A program made the position numbers and the translations under genes. Of a DNA stretch of 64,000 bases, positions 53,519-62,716 are shown one piece after another; within the stretch, counting starts at the first letter, position 1; the number at the start of each line of letters is the position of its first letter. The notes beneath the pieces were generated by a model. That model was not told the origin of the DNA and ran no database searches. It saw only the letters and a list, made by a program, of their open reading frames with translations. This stretch comes from Firmicutes bacterium OM04-13BH (GTDB lineage Bacteria; Bacillota; Clostridia; Lachnospirales; Lachnospiraceae): positions 40,088 through 104,087 of the forward strand of contig QULP01000009.1 of assembly GCA_003481745.1 (NCBI GenBank), written 5' to 3'.

Positions 53519-55861
53519 TTATTTTAAAACATACACATCAGTATAGTAAACGCCAAGCTGATTTGCACGATTATGGTCATTTACAAATACATCGATACGA
53601 TTTCCTTTGATTGCTCCACCACAGTCTGTTGCTGTAAAGATATGACCATTGATAATGACTTTTGTTCCATAAGGAATGACAGTCGGGTCAACTGCAATGG
53701 TATCTCCCTCTACTAACGGAGCGCCTGTCGCAGTTACACCTGCCCATTCATCATTACAGCAGGAACCACCACAATAATGTGTAATTTTAAATGTACCAAG
53801 AGACTGACCATACTGCAGAAGTGTTGCATTTACTTCAGAAATATCACTTCCATAAATTCCACTTACTGTAGACGGAGTGTCTTCGAGAATACGAACAGCC
53901 CATACTGCATTGTTCGTATTGACCGTTCCATGAACAATACCAGTTCTTGAACTCTGTGCTTCAACGGTTTCTCCATTTCCTGCGTACATAACAACATGGT
54001 AGATATAACCATTTCTTGCATAGAAAATCAAGTCACCCGGCTGCGCTTCTTCTACTGGAATCTTTGTACCATACTGAGCCTGATCTTCTGCAACTCGCGG
54101 CAGTGTATAACCATACTGAGCATAAATGCTCTGTACAAATCCAGAACAGTCTGCACCGTTTGTTAAGCTTGTTCCACCCCATACGTAAGGATTTCCAATA
54201 AACTGACTTGCAAACTGAACAATCGAAGTTCTCAGTTCCCCGTTTGGAACACCAGATTTTACAGAAGTCAAAGTATAATAGCAGGCTGCATTTTCTGCCG
54301 GTTTTACGACTTCCTGTGCGGTCACAAACTGGTCTTCTCCGGTTGCAGAAATTTTATTACTGATAATGTTATCAATATCATCATTCTGGTCAGCAGCCGT
54401 TTTTGTTGTAGGGAACAGACTGATGACCTCTTTTGTATTCTTAAGAGCAGAAGCTGCGGCTGTTGCCTGTGTTAACAAACTTTTTTCTGCTTTTTCCTTT
54501 TCTTTCTTGTCCGTATCAAGGAATTTATTTTCTACAAATCCTCTGACATCTCCGGATTCCACATAAACAAACTCCGCATTTTCGTCTGCTAAAATATAAC
54601 AGATATTGTCTTTGTTTAACGTTCCGACAGCACGACTCTCCGTATTTTTATCTTCATGAATTGTTACAAAATCTGCATTACAAAGTGCATACACTTTATC
54701 CACAACGGTCTGTTTTACCGTAGAACGAGTATGGAAAAATGCTCCATTTTCGGATTCCGGAACGCTCGGTGTTGCTTCTGTCAACAGTTTTGCAATTCCT
54801 TTGTATGTCTTTTTCTGTTCTTTTGCTTCTTTTTTTGCCTCTTCCGTCAGTTTCTGTACAATCTGGTCTGCTTTATCGCCTAAAATCACCTGCTCTGTTT
54901 TTACAAAACCACGTACATCACCTGACTCTACAAAAAGCCATCCATCGTTTTCTTCCTGAAGAATATAGCAGACACCATCTTTTGACAGTTTACCTACTTC
55001 TTTTGCTCCATCCTTCATTTCTTCTACGATTGACAGTTCTTCTTTTGCAAAGGCATATTTCTTTGCAACTGTCCAGAAACGGAAATCATCCACCATTGTA
55101 GGCAGAGAAGAATAAATCTGCTGATTTGCAATTAACTGGGAATTTGAACCACTTCCACTGTTTGCTGCGGTTGTATCTTCTTTTTTCTCCGTATCTTTCT
55201 TGGTATCACTGCTGTTATCATTAGAAGAATTGCTATTGCTATTGTTATTACTATTGTTATTGCTATTACTATTGTTATTGTTATTATTCTGATTATTGTT
55301 ATCGTCTTTTTTTGTATTATCTTCTGCTTTTTTCGCAAGCTTTGGTGCACCATTTTCGATAATGACATATCCATTTGCATCCAGCACGTAAGCATAACCA
55401 TCCGGAAGTTTATATCCGGTTGATGCCTCATATTGCTCCGGAGTCATACCCTGGGCTGGTTTATCTGGATTTTCCGGAGTGTCCGGATTTGACGGCTGGT
55501 CTGGATTTTCTGGTTTATCCGGGTTCGACGGCTGATCCGGATTTTCTGGTTTATCCGGGTTTGACGGCTGGTCCGGATTTTCTGGTTTATCTGGGTTTGA
55601 CGGCTGATCCGGATTTTCTGGTTTGTCTGGATTCGACGGCTGGTCCGGCTCAGATGGCTGTTCCGGTTCAGACGGCTGTTCCGGTTCAGAAATCTCTCCT
55701 GATGACTGCTCCGGCTCTGTCACACTCGTTTCCCCTGTTGTCTGTTCAGCCGTTACTGCTGCCTCTGTACTGGAAACTTCTGATGCAAATACACCTGACG
55801 GTGTAAGCATAGAAACACTCACAGCGATTGCCAGCAGTTTTTTTACTTCTTTTATTTTCAT
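53519..55861 (-). CDS. secreted NlpC/P60 and 3D-domain cell-wall hydrolase
   Basis: Exported protein of 780 residues. Order of parts: signal peptide (1-26), Glu/Thr/Pro-rich stretch, about five 12-residue repeats of the type PDQPSNPDKPEN (roughly 70-130), a short domain (YEASTGYKLPDGYAYVLDANGY), an Asn/Ser-rich linker (about 185-215), two SH3-like domains each ending in VESGDVRGFV, an NlpC/P60 endopeptidase (GADCSGFVQSIYAQYG with the Cys, HVVMYAG with the His) and a C-terminal 3D domain (TATDCGGAIKGNRIDVFV). It should cut peptide bridges of peptidoglycan; the 3D domain may add lytic transglycosylase-like activity. It lacks a sortase signal. Confidence 0.92.
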   Translation of the reverse strand: MKIKEVKKLLAIAVSVSMLTPSGVFASEVSSTEAAVTAEQTTGETSVTEPEQSSGEISEPEQPSEPEQPSEPDQPSNPDKPENPDQPSNPDKPENPDQPSNPDKPENPDQPSNPDKPENPDQPSNPDTPENPDKPAQGMTPEQYEASTGYKLPDGYAYVLDANGYVIIENGAPKLAKKAEDNTKKDDNNNQNNNNNNSNSNNNSNNNSNSNSSNDNSSDTKKDTEKKEDTTAANSGSGSNSQLIANQQIYSSLPTMVDDFRFWTVAKKYAFAKEELSIVEEMKDGAKEVGKLSKDGVCYILQEENDGWLFVESGDVRGFVKTEQVILGDKADQIVQKLTEEAKKEAKEQKKTYKGIAKLLTEATPSVPESENGAFFHTRSTVKQTVVDKVYALCNADFVTIHEDKNTESRAVGTLNKDNICYILADENAEFVYVESGDVRGFVENKFLDTDKKEKEKAEKSLLTQATAAASALKNTKEVISLFPTTKTAADQNDDIDNIISNKISATGEDQFVTAQEVVKPAENAACYYTLTSVKSGVPNGELRTSIVQFASQFIGNPYVWGGTSLTNGADCSGFVQSIYAQYGYTLPRVAEDQAQYGTKIPVEEAQPGDLIFYARNGYIYHVVMYAGNGETVEAQSSRTGIVHGTVNTNNAVWAVRILEDTPSTVSGIYGSDISEVNATLLQYGQSLGTFKITHYCGGSCCNDEWAGVTATGAPLVEGDTIAVDPTVIPYGTKVIINGHIFTATDCGGAIKGNRIDVFVNDHNRANQLGVYYTDVYVLK
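55455..55680 (-). repeat. 36-bp tandem coding repeats
   Basis: Near-perfect 36-base units encode the Pro/Asp/Asn-rich 12-residue repeats of the wall hydrolase, grading into shorter PEQPSE units. Third-position changes between units show it is under coding constraint; copy number may vary between strains. Confidence 0.8.
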
Positions 55862-56026
55862 TTAGTTCCTCCTGCTGCTTGTAATACTCTCTGTATTTTC
55901 CCTCTGTCTTACAATAAGCTGCCTTAATTCTCGTCGAAACAACTTTCGACTTCTCTTTTCGTTTATTTTTCACGATTTTTAATCGCTCTACTCCACTTAT
56001 TACTGTACCACAAAATGGTAAAAAAA

Positions 56027-56071
56027 CAAAGGACTATCACAAAAAATTCACATTTTTGTAATAGTCCTTTT
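56027..56071 (-). terminator. terminator of yitT
   Basis: AAAGGACTAT-ACAAAAA arms with TTTTTGT-ATAGTCCTTT and A/T runs; closes the ddh-yitT operon on the minus strand. Confidence 0.8.
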
Positions 56072-56129
56072 ACTTAATTTTTACGGAACAAACTGTGACA
56101 CACCCGATATTCGTACCAAACTAATCCGA

Positions 56130-56990
56130 TTAATAGTCAACTTTTTGATAAAAATGTCCTTCCAGAAAATCCGTTTTAATCACATTGATAAATGCCTCCG
56201 GGTCTGCCTTCTGTACGCGACTGACTAAAACTTTTGCCTCCGAAGAAGATACAACAGAATACAACATCTTTCTCTGTTTATTAGAATAACAGCCTGTTGC
56301 CGCAAACTCTGTTGCACTGTGGTTTGTCACTTCATAAATTTCTTTATAAACATCATCCGGACGATCCGTAACAATAAAGAGAGTTTCTTTCTTGTAGGCA
56401 GTATGAAGCATATGTATCATCTGCGTAGAAGCAAACTGGAAAATAATGGAATAAAGTGCTTTATCCCAGCCAAATAAAACTCCGGCAATGGTCAACACAC
56501 AGGCATTTCCAAGTAAAATAAAATTCCATACGTCTTTATTTTTCTTTTCTGCAAAATAAATTCCAATAAAGTCCGTGCCTCCGGCACTTGCGCCTCCAAT
56601 CAGGCACAAACTGATTGCAAATCCATTGATAATACCGCCAAACACAGAAATCAGCAGAATATCATCTGTAATTGGATGATAAGGAACTAAGTCTGTAAGC
56701 ACACTGGTTACAATAACAATCAAAGCTGAAGTACTTGTAAACTTCTTGCCAATTGCCCGAAAACAAATAATAACAGGAATTGCATTCAACAACAGGCTGA
56801 CTGCTGTAAATGGAATCTGCAGATTCAAAAATCGTTCGCAGATTGTCTGTATCAAAAGGGTAATTCCGTTAAAGCCACCTGGATACAGCCCCCCTGCTCT
56901 TACCAGTGTTTTAATATTCACTGCCATAATCAGTGCACTGATCAAGCCCAGACCCATTCGTTTTACTTCCGTTTTTAAATCAAAATTCAC
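56130..56990 (-). CDS. YitT family membrane protein
   Basis: Membrane protein of 286 residues with five or six hydrophobic segments and a soluble C-terminal DUF2179 domain (LFIVTDRPDDVYKEIYEV; LYSVVSSSEAKVLV). GGLYPGGFNGITLL near residue 32 and GGASAGGTDFIGIYFA are the family signature loops. Transport of a small solute is suspected for the family but not shown. It follows ddh by 24 bases and is probably co-transcribed. Confidence 0.88.
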   Translation of the reverse strand: MNFDLKTEVKRMGLGLISALIMAVNIKTLVRAGGLYPGGFNGITLLIQTICERFLNLQIPFTAVSLLLNAIPVIICFRAIGKKFTSTSALIVIVTSVLTDLVPYHPITDDILLISVFGGIINGFAISLCLIGGASAGGTDFIGIYFAEKKNKDVWNFILLGNACVLTIAGVLFGWDKALYSIIFQFASTQMIHMLHTAYKKETLFIVTDRPDDVYKEIYEVTNHSATEFAATGCYSNKQRKMLYSVVSSSEAKVLVSRVQKADPEAFINVIKTDFLEGHFYQKVDY

Positions 56991-57014
56991 TGATATCCTC
57001 TCCCAATCTGCTTA

Positions 57015-58001
57015 TTAAAGCATATGTTTGCGAAGTTCTTCTGGTGTTTTTGTACTTAAATATGCCGGTGCAATATCAAATACAGTCTTGCATCCGCTCT
57101 GTCCTTCCTGATTTAATCGGTAAGCTGCTCTTGCATAAGCCACAATAACAGAAGATGTAAATTCCGGATTAGAATCCAGTTTTAAGCTGTATTCGATGAC
57201 ATGATGATGTTCTTTTTCCCATCCTGTCTGACCGCTGCGGATTACAAATCCACCATGAGGAAGTCCTGCATGATTTGCTTTCATTTCTTCTGCGCTGATG
57301 AAATGTACCGTTGTTTCATATTCATCAAAATAATTCGGCATTGTTTTGATTTCATTTGTAATTCTATCTTTATCTGCACCTTCTTCAGCTACAACAAAAA
57401 CTTCTCTTGTATGTTTTTCGCCTGTTGCAAGTACCGGATTTTCACCATTTCTTACAGCGTTTAACGCCTTCTCTACCGGAATGGTATACTGTCTTGCATC
57501 AATTACGCCGTCAATTCTACGAACGGCATCGGAATGACCCTGGCTTACACCTTTGCCCCAGAATGTATAGTCATTCCCTTCCGGAAGAATTGCATTTGCA
57601 TATAAACGATTTAAAGAGAACATTCCCGGGTCCCAGCCCACTGAAATTAAGCCAATTTTTCCGCTCTTTTTCGCTGCTGCATCTACCTCTGCAAAATGTT
57701 CCGGAATTTTTGCATGTGTATCAAAGCTGTCAACTACGTTAAAGTACTGTGCATATTCTGGAGTCTGTACCGGTAAATCGGTTGCACTTCCTCCGCAGAG
57801 AATCAATACATCGATTTCATCTTTCATTTTTACTGCTTCATCTACAGAATATACTTTTGCTGTCTCGGTAAGAATGTGTACATCCGCAGGATTACGACGG
57901 GTAAATACTGCTTTTAATTCCATGTCTGCATTCTGTTTGATTGCACATTCTACGCCTCTTCCAAGGTTACCATAACCTAAGATACCAATTCTTATACTCA
58001 T
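57015..58001 (-). CDS. ddh: meso-diaminopimelate D-dehydrogenase
   Basis: NADP-dependent enzyme of 328 residues that makes meso-diaminopimelate directly from tetrahydrodipicolinate, the short lysine/peptidoglycan route. Rossmann motif GILGYGNLGRGVE, VVDSFDTH, SVGWDPGMFSLNRLYA and HGGFVIRSGQTG are diagnostic. The presence of ddh is typical of several Clostridia and Bacteroidetes. Confidence 0.95.
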   Translation of the reverse strand: MSIRIGILGYGNLGRGVECAIKQNADMELKAVFTRRNPADVHILTETAKVYSVDEAVKMKDEIDVLILCGGSATDLPVQTPEYAQYFNVVDSFDTHAKIPEHFAEVDAAAKKSGKIGLISVGWDPGMFSLNRLYANAILPEGNDYTFWGKGVSQGHSDAVRRIDGVIDARQYTIPVEKALNAVRNGENPVLATGEKHTREVFVVAEEGADKDRITNEIKTMPNYFDEYETTVHFISAEEMKANHAGLPHGGFVIRSGQTGWEKEHHHVIEYSLKLDSNPEFTSSVIVAYARAAYRLNQEGQSGCKTVFDIAPAYLSTKTPEELRKHML

Positions 58002-58125
58002 TTTATTAAACCTCTCCTGTAAATTTATTTCGCAGCGGTCTGTCCAACCACAATCCCGTTACGTCGTATACAGTATAGCAAATTCTATTTTTGTCTTCAA
58101 CTAAAATTTCACTTTTTTAGAACAG

Positions 58126-58165
58126 CAAAAAGCAGCAGTAAGAAAATTCTCACTGCCGCCTCTTT
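58126..58165 (-). terminator. terminator of the purO-purH operon
   Basis: GGCAGTGAG / CTTACTGCTGC stem followed by TTTTT on the minus strand. Confidence 0.75.
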
Positions 58166-58185
58166 TAAAAATAATTTTTGTAATT

Positions 58186-59364
58186 TTAGTGATGGAACAG
58201 ACGGATGCCTGTAAATGCCATTGCCATATCATATTTATTACAACATTCGATTACTGCATCATCTCTTACAGAACCGCCTGGCTCTGCAATATATTTTACA
58301 CCACTCTTATGTGCACGCTCAATATTATCTGAGAATGGGAAGAATGCATCAGAACCAAGAGTAACATCGGTCAGTTTATCTAACCATGCACGTTTCTCTT
58401 CTCTTGTAAAGACTTCCGGTTTTTCCTTGAAGATTCTCTGCCATGCACCATCTTCAAGAACATCCATATATTCCTCTCCAATGTAAACATCAATGGCATT
58501 ATCTCTGTCTGCACGACGGATTCCATCAATAAATGGAAGATTCATGACTTTCGGGCACTGTCTTAACCACCAGTTATCTGCCTTCTGTCCTGCCAGTCTT
58601 GTGCAGTGTACACGAGACTGCTGTCCTGCACCGATACCGATTGCCTGTCCGTCTTTTACAAAGCAGACGGAATTGGACTGTGTATATTTTAATGTAATCA
58701 GGGAAATCTTTAAGTCTCTGACTGCATTTTCCGGAATTGCTTTATTTTCTGTCACGATATTGGAAAGCAGTTCATCATCAATTGGAAGTTCCTGTCTTCC
58801 CTGTTCAAATGTCACACCATAAACCTGTTTGTGCTCTAACGGTGCCGGCTGATAATTTTCATCGATTTTAATGATATTATAGTTTCCGTTTTTCTTCTGC
58901 GCTAAAATTTCAAGTGCCTCTTTGGAAAATCCCGGTGCGATAACACCATCAGAAACTTCTCGTTTAATCAGCATCGCTGTATCTTTATCACATTCATCAG
59001 AGAGTGCAATAAAATCACCAAAGGAAGACATTCTGTCTGCGCCTCTTGCTCTTGCATAAGCACAGGCAAGCGGAGAAAGCTCTCCCATATCATCTACCCA
59101 GTAAATTTTTGCAAGGGTCTCACTTAACGGAAGTCCCACTGCTGCACCGGCTGGTGATACATGTTTAAAAGAAGTAGCCGCCGGAAGTCCGGTCGCTTTT
59201 TTTAATTCTCTTACTAACTGAAAACCGTTAAATGCATCCAGAAAGTTGATATATCCAGGTCTTCCGCTGATTACTTCGATTGGAAGCTCACTTCCGTCTG
59301 CCATATAAATTCTGGACGGTTTCTGGTTTGGGTTACATCCATACTTTAATGCTAATTCTTTCAT
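58186..59364 (-). CDS. purH: AICAR formyltransferase, single-domain
   Basis: Transfers the formyl group of 10-formyl-THF to AICAR, the next-to-last step of IMP synthesis. The 392-residue protein holds only the formyltransferase part of PurH (LKYGCNPNQKPS start; TSFKHVSPAGAAVG with the catalytic Lys-His; SDAFFPFSDNIERA near the end); the N-terminal MGS-like IMP cyclohydrolase domain is absent. The PurO gene just upstream supplies that activity. ATG 59364 has better spacing to GGAG than the ATG at 59370. Confidence 0.93.
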   Translation of the reverse strand: MKELALKYGCNPNQKPSRIYMADGSELPIEVISGRPGYINFLDAFNGFQLVRELKKATGLPAATSFKHVSPAGAAVGLPLSETLAKIYWVDDMGELSPLACAYARARGADRMSSFGDFIALSDECDKDTAMLIKREVSDGVIAPGFSKEALEILAQKKNGNYNIIKIDENYQPAPLEHKQVYGVTFEQGRQELPIDDELLSNIVTENKAIPENAVRDLKISLITLKYTQSNSVCFVKDGQAIGIGAGQQSRVHCTRLAGQKADNWWLRQCPKVMNLPFIDGIRRADRDNAIDVYIGEEYMDVLEDGAWQRIFKEKPEVFTREEKRAWLDKLTDVTLGSDAFFPFSDNIERAHKSGVKYIAEPGGSVRDDAVIECCNKYDMAMAFTGIRLFHH

Positions 59365-59428
59365 TCTCATTTTCTCCTTTATTGTTAGAACAGATTTAAA
59401 AATACTCTAATGCCGTAACATTTTTAGA

Positions 59429-60142
59429 TTACTGATTTTTATTTACAATTCTAGTCTCATAGTCTCCCGTTTCAAGGTCAATGAAACGTACAAATAAAGA
59501 AACTTTATTGTCTTGATTGAGGCTTTCCCATACATTTTTTGTGAATGCGTCAATGTCATCTGGAATCTCTACCAGTTTTGGTTCTCCCTCAAAACTTGGA
59601 AGTGGATTTCCATCATGCATATAAGTATGAATAAAATGTCCCTCTCCTGCTACCGGATTTTCATAAGCAAAGGTATAACGGTTGCAGGCATCCGGATTTC
59701 CATTATTGCTCTTTAAAATTGACATTGCATAGTTGTATTTTCCATTTTCAATGTGCATAACTCCGGAAATACGAGGGGTATAATTTGGACCATCCGGCTC
59801 AAATTCACGACTTCTTAAAGACTGCTCAAAAGTCAGCTGTCTGTCCATTCCTTCATAAATGGTATCTGTCTGGTCACCATTTGTCACAATTGTTTTATTT
59901 CCCAGTACACGAACCGGCGCATAAATAATTAAGCTTGGGTCAGTTAATTTAGACGGGTCAAATGCCTGTGTACGGATTCCCTCTCCATCTTCTACAAACA
60001 CACGATTTCTGCTGTTTTCACTTCTTCCCATGATAAAATAAGCAGTCACTGCTTTTGTACCATCTTTGGACTTTCCAATTACAATTCCTCGTCCAGGATA
60101 AGCATTTTCTTTTAATTCTGTTTCCAGCGATAACATTTTCAT
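59429..60142 (-). CDS. purO: PurO-type IMP cyclohydrolase
   Basis: Closes the purine ring (FAICAR to IMP). The 237-residue protein belongs to the IMP_cyclohyd family first known from archaea: YPGRGIVIGKSKDGTKAVTAYFIMGRS at the start, YAPVRVLGN, GPNYTPRISG and NPVAGEGHFIHTYMHDG later. It is in one operon with the domain-split AICAR formyltransferase and lies behind a ZTP riboswitch. ATG 60142 follows AAGGAG. Confidence 0.9.
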   Translation of the reverse strand: MKMLSLETELKENAYPGRGIVIGKSKDGTKAVTAYFIMGRSENSRNRVFVEDGEGIRTQAFDPSKLTDPSLIIYAPVRVLGNKTIVTNGDQTDTIYEGMDRQLTFEQSLRSREFEPDGPNYTPRISGVMHIENGKYNYAMSILKSNNGNPDACNRYTFAYENPVAGEGHFIHTYMHDGNPLPSFEGEPKLVEIPDDIDAFTKNVWESLNQDNKVSLFVRFIDLETGDYETRIVNKNQ

Positions 60143-60227
60143 GAATGTCTCTCCTTTTTCCCATCATACATTTTTAATTGATCCGTTGACTTTCATTTCA
60201 TAGAACAAAATTTTCTATATAATAACG

Positions 60228-60326
60228 AAAAAAAAGCCCACTTTCTGAACATCCAATGCCCAGACGGTCGGCTTCAACGGCTTATACTCCCTGTGGTTGA
60301 TTCCACTTCCGTCAGTCATATAAGCA
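60228..60326 (-). promoter_or_regulatory. ZTP (pfl) riboswitch with terminator
   Basis: On the minus strand the aptamer shows GTGGAATCAACCACAGGGAG (helix P2 and loop) followed after a linker by CCGACCGTCTGGGCA, the conserved pseudoknot half of the ZTP class. The expression platform is a terminator in which AAGCCGAC pairs with GTGGGCTT, followed by TTTTTTTT (to 60228). ZTP/ZMP accumulation signals 10-formyl-THF shortage, fitting the formyltransferase it controls. Confidence 0.88.
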
Positions 60327-60331
60327 ATTAC

Positions 60332-60360
60332 AACATAGCATGGATAAAAAAGATTGTCAA
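60332..60360 (-). promoter_or_regulatory. promoter of the ZTP riboswitch-purO-purH transcript
   Basis: TTGACA (60355-60360), 17-base spacer, TATGTT (60332-60337) on the minus strand. Confidence 0.7.
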
Positions 60361-60371
60361 TATTTTATTTT

Positions 60372-61574
60372 CTATTTTTCGTCAATTACCTGAAAAATGT
60401 AGAATTTCAGGTAATAAGACTCATCTGCAGACCATAAAATCGGATGGTCTGCTGCCTGTGTGCGGTATTCTACCTGACGTAGACGTTTATGCACATTTCT
60501 TGCTGCCTGTCCAATTGTCTGGGTAAACAACTCATACGACATAAAATGAGAACAAGAACAAGTTGCAAGATAACCACCGTCTTTGACCAGTTTCATTCCT
60601 CGCAAATTAATCTCTCGATAACCTTTCACTGCGTTTTTAATCGAATTTTTTGATTTTGTAAACGCAGGAGGGTCGAGAATTACTACGTCATATTTTTCTC
60701 CTTCGGCTTCTAACTTAGGAAGCAGCTCAAAGACATCCTCGCAAATGAATTTTACACGCTTTTCGAGTCCGTTTAACTCCGCGTTTTCTGTTGCCTGGTC
60801 TACTGCAAGCTGAGAGGCATCGACTCCGGTTACACTCTTTGCTCCGGCAATTCCCGCATTTAACGCAAAAGAGCCTGTATGCGTAAAGCAGTCCAAGACT
60901 TTCGCATCTTTACATAATCTCTGAATGGCAAGACGGTTATATTTCTGGTCTAAGAAAAAACCTGTTTTTTGTCCATCTTCTATATCTACAATATATTTTA
61001 CACCATTTTCCACAATCTGTACTTTCGTATCAAATGGTTCACCAATAAATCCCTTGACTCTTTCCATTCCTTCCTGAAGCCGCACTTTTGCATCGCTTCT
61101 CTCATAAACACCACGGATTGTAATCCCATCTTCTGCCATTGCTGATTTTAATTCTTCAATGATTATCATTTTTAACTTATCAATTCCAAGTGCTAAAGAC
61201 TGTACAACAAGAACATCTGAAAACTTGTCAATCACCATCCCAGGCAGAAAATCTGCTTCCCCGAAAATCACACGACAGCTTGAGATATCTACCGTTTTCT
61301 TTCGATATTCCCATGCGTCTCGTACTCTCATTTTTAAAAATTCACGGTCAATTTCCTGATTTTCATTTCTTGTCATCATACGGATCCGGATTTTTGAATT
61401 GGTGTTAATAAATCCTCTCCCAAGCGGATAGCCGTCGAAATCACGCACAATCACAATATCTCCGTTTTCAAAGTTTCCCATAATACTTGCGATTTCATTG
61501 TCGTAAACCCAAGGTCCGCCCGATTTTAATGCACGTCCTTCCCCTTTTTTCAACACTGCAACTGCAATACTCAT
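60372..61574 (-). CDS. rlmI: class I SAM-dependent rRNA methyltransferase, RlmI-like
   Basis: Protein of 400 residues: N-terminal PUA domain (residues 1-75, LKSGGPWVYDNEI), an EEHEE-like middle part, and a Rossmann methyltransferase domain with VLDCFTHTGSFALNAG and the catalytic VVILDPPAFTKSK, as in RlmI/YwbD 23S rRNA m5C methyltransferases. Single-gene unit; its stop lies only 12 bases before the promoter of the purO transcript. Confidence 0.9.
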   Translation of the reverse strand: MSIAVAVLKKGEGRALKSGGPWVYDNEIASIMGNFENGDIVIVRDFDGYPLGRGFINTNSKIRIRMMTRNENQEIDREFLKMRVRDAWEYRKKTVDISSCRVIFGEADFLPGMVIDKFSDVLVVQSLALGIDKLKMIIIEELKSAMAEDGITIRGVYERSDAKVRLQEGMERVKGFIGEPFDTKVQIVENGVKYIVDIEDGQKTGFFLDQKYNRLAIQRLCKDAKVLDCFTHTGSFALNAGIAGAKSVTGVDASQLAVDQATENAELNGLEKRVKFICEDVFELLPKLEAEGEKYDVVILDPPAFTKSKNSIKNAVKGYREINLRGMKLVKDGGYLATCSCSHFMSYELFTQTIGQAARNVHKRLRQVEYRTQAADHPILWSADESYYLKFYIFQVIDEK

Positions 61575-61612
61575 ATTTTACCTTTTTCCTTTCCTCTTTC
61601 TGCTTTCTTTTC

Positions 61613-62485
61613 TTACCACGCAATGACTTCCGGTCCGTTTTCCGTTACAAGAACCATAATCTCCCACTGTGCAGACGGCATATCATCTTCTGTATAAATG
61701 GTCCATCCATCTCTTTCATCTACAAAAATTTCATCTGTTCCCATATTAACCATTGGCTCAATTGTAAACATCAGTCCTGGTGCCATTACCATTCCGGTCC
61801 CTGCCGCTCCAATATAACCGACCCATGGGTCTTCATGAAATTCCAGACCAACTCCATGTCCACCAATTTCTCTTACTACACTGTAGCCATTTTTTACTGC
61901 ATGTTCATGCACTGCCTGACTCATATCTCCTAAAAAGCCCCACGCTTTTACCTGTTCAAGACCTTTTTCCACACACTCTTTTGCAACACGAACCAGACGT
62001 GCTTTCTCTTCCCCGACATCTCCGATACAGAACATACGAGAAGAATCGGAATAATATCCATTTAAAATTGTAGACACATCAACATTGATGATATCGCCTT
62101 CTTCCAGAATAATATCTTCAGATGGAATTCCATGGCATACCTGATTATTAATCGAAGTGCACACACTCTTTGGAAATCCTTCATATCCAAGCGGAGCTGG
62201 AATTGCTCCTTCTTTTGTTGTGATGTCGTATACCCATTTGTCAATTTCAGCAGTGGAAATTCCCTCTTTAATATGTTCTGCAACATAATCTAAGATTTTT
62301 ACATTAATCTCCGCACTCTTTCTAATTTCTGCAATCTGAGCTTCTGTCTTAATTAATTTATGAGAAGGTACTAAAAGCCCCTGACTATGAAGAAGATTGA
62401 GTTTATGGTCAAAATTCTCATGGCATTTTTTATACTTTCTTCCACTTCCACACCAGCATGCATCGTTTCTTCCAATTTGATTCAT
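61613..62485 (-). CDS. map: type I methionine aminopeptidase with SEC-C zinc motif
   Basis: Removes N-terminal Met from nascent proteins. At 290 residues it has an N-terminal SEC-C metal-binding motif (NDACWCGSGRKYKKCH) before the pita-bread fold; metal ligands lie in INVDVSTILNGYYSDSS, GHGVGLEFHEDPWV and MFTIEPMVN, and the last Glu in the C-terminal beta-strands. This longer form is common in Clostridia next to the short housekeeping enzyme. Confidence 0.94.
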   Translation of the reverse strand: MNQIGRNDACWCGSGRKYKKCHENFDHKLNLLHSQGLLVPSHKLIKTEAQIAEIRKSAEINVKILDYVAEHIKEGISTAEIDKWVYDITTKEGAIPAPLGYEGFPKSVCTSINNQVCHGIPSEDIILEEGDIINVDVSTILNGYYSDSSRMFCIGDVGEEKARLVRVAKECVEKGLEQVKAWGFLGDMSQAVHEHAVKNGYSVVREIGGHGVGLEFHEDPWVGYIGAAGTGMVMAPGLMFTIEPMVNMGTDEIFVDERDGWTIYTEDDMPSAQWEIMVLVTENGPEVIAW

Positions 62486-62681
62486 TTTATTTTAATTCCT
62501 TTCTGCTTATGATTCATTCTGTTTTTTCTGTATGAAGTATAGCACTCTTTTCTTTATTCTGCCAGATGTTAGTTGCTATACAGAGGCAAAAAATTATCGT
62601 TTATAATTTTCTGATAATTACAATATTTTCTATCAATTTTAAAATTAATTATTATTTTTTTTATTATTTTCAATTTAGTTA

Positions 62682-62710
62682 TTGACATTTTGATTTTTAC
62701 CTGATATAAT
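62682..62710 (+). promoter_or_regulatory. consensus sigma-A promoter of the repeat RNA
   Basis: TTGACA (62682-62687), 17-base spacer and TATAAT (62705-62710), both boxes perfect. Very strong constitutive transcription is expected. Confidence 0.82.
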
Positions 62711-62716
62711 AACATC

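Noticed and set aside
55455..55680. CRISPR-like array
   Set aside because: Repeats are contiguous, without spacers, and in frame within a secreted protein gene.
55746..55973. Minus-strand ORF of 75 residues upstream of the wall hydrolase
   Set aside because: It overlaps the hydrolase start in another frame and has no ribosome site; basic composition follows from the A-rich leader.
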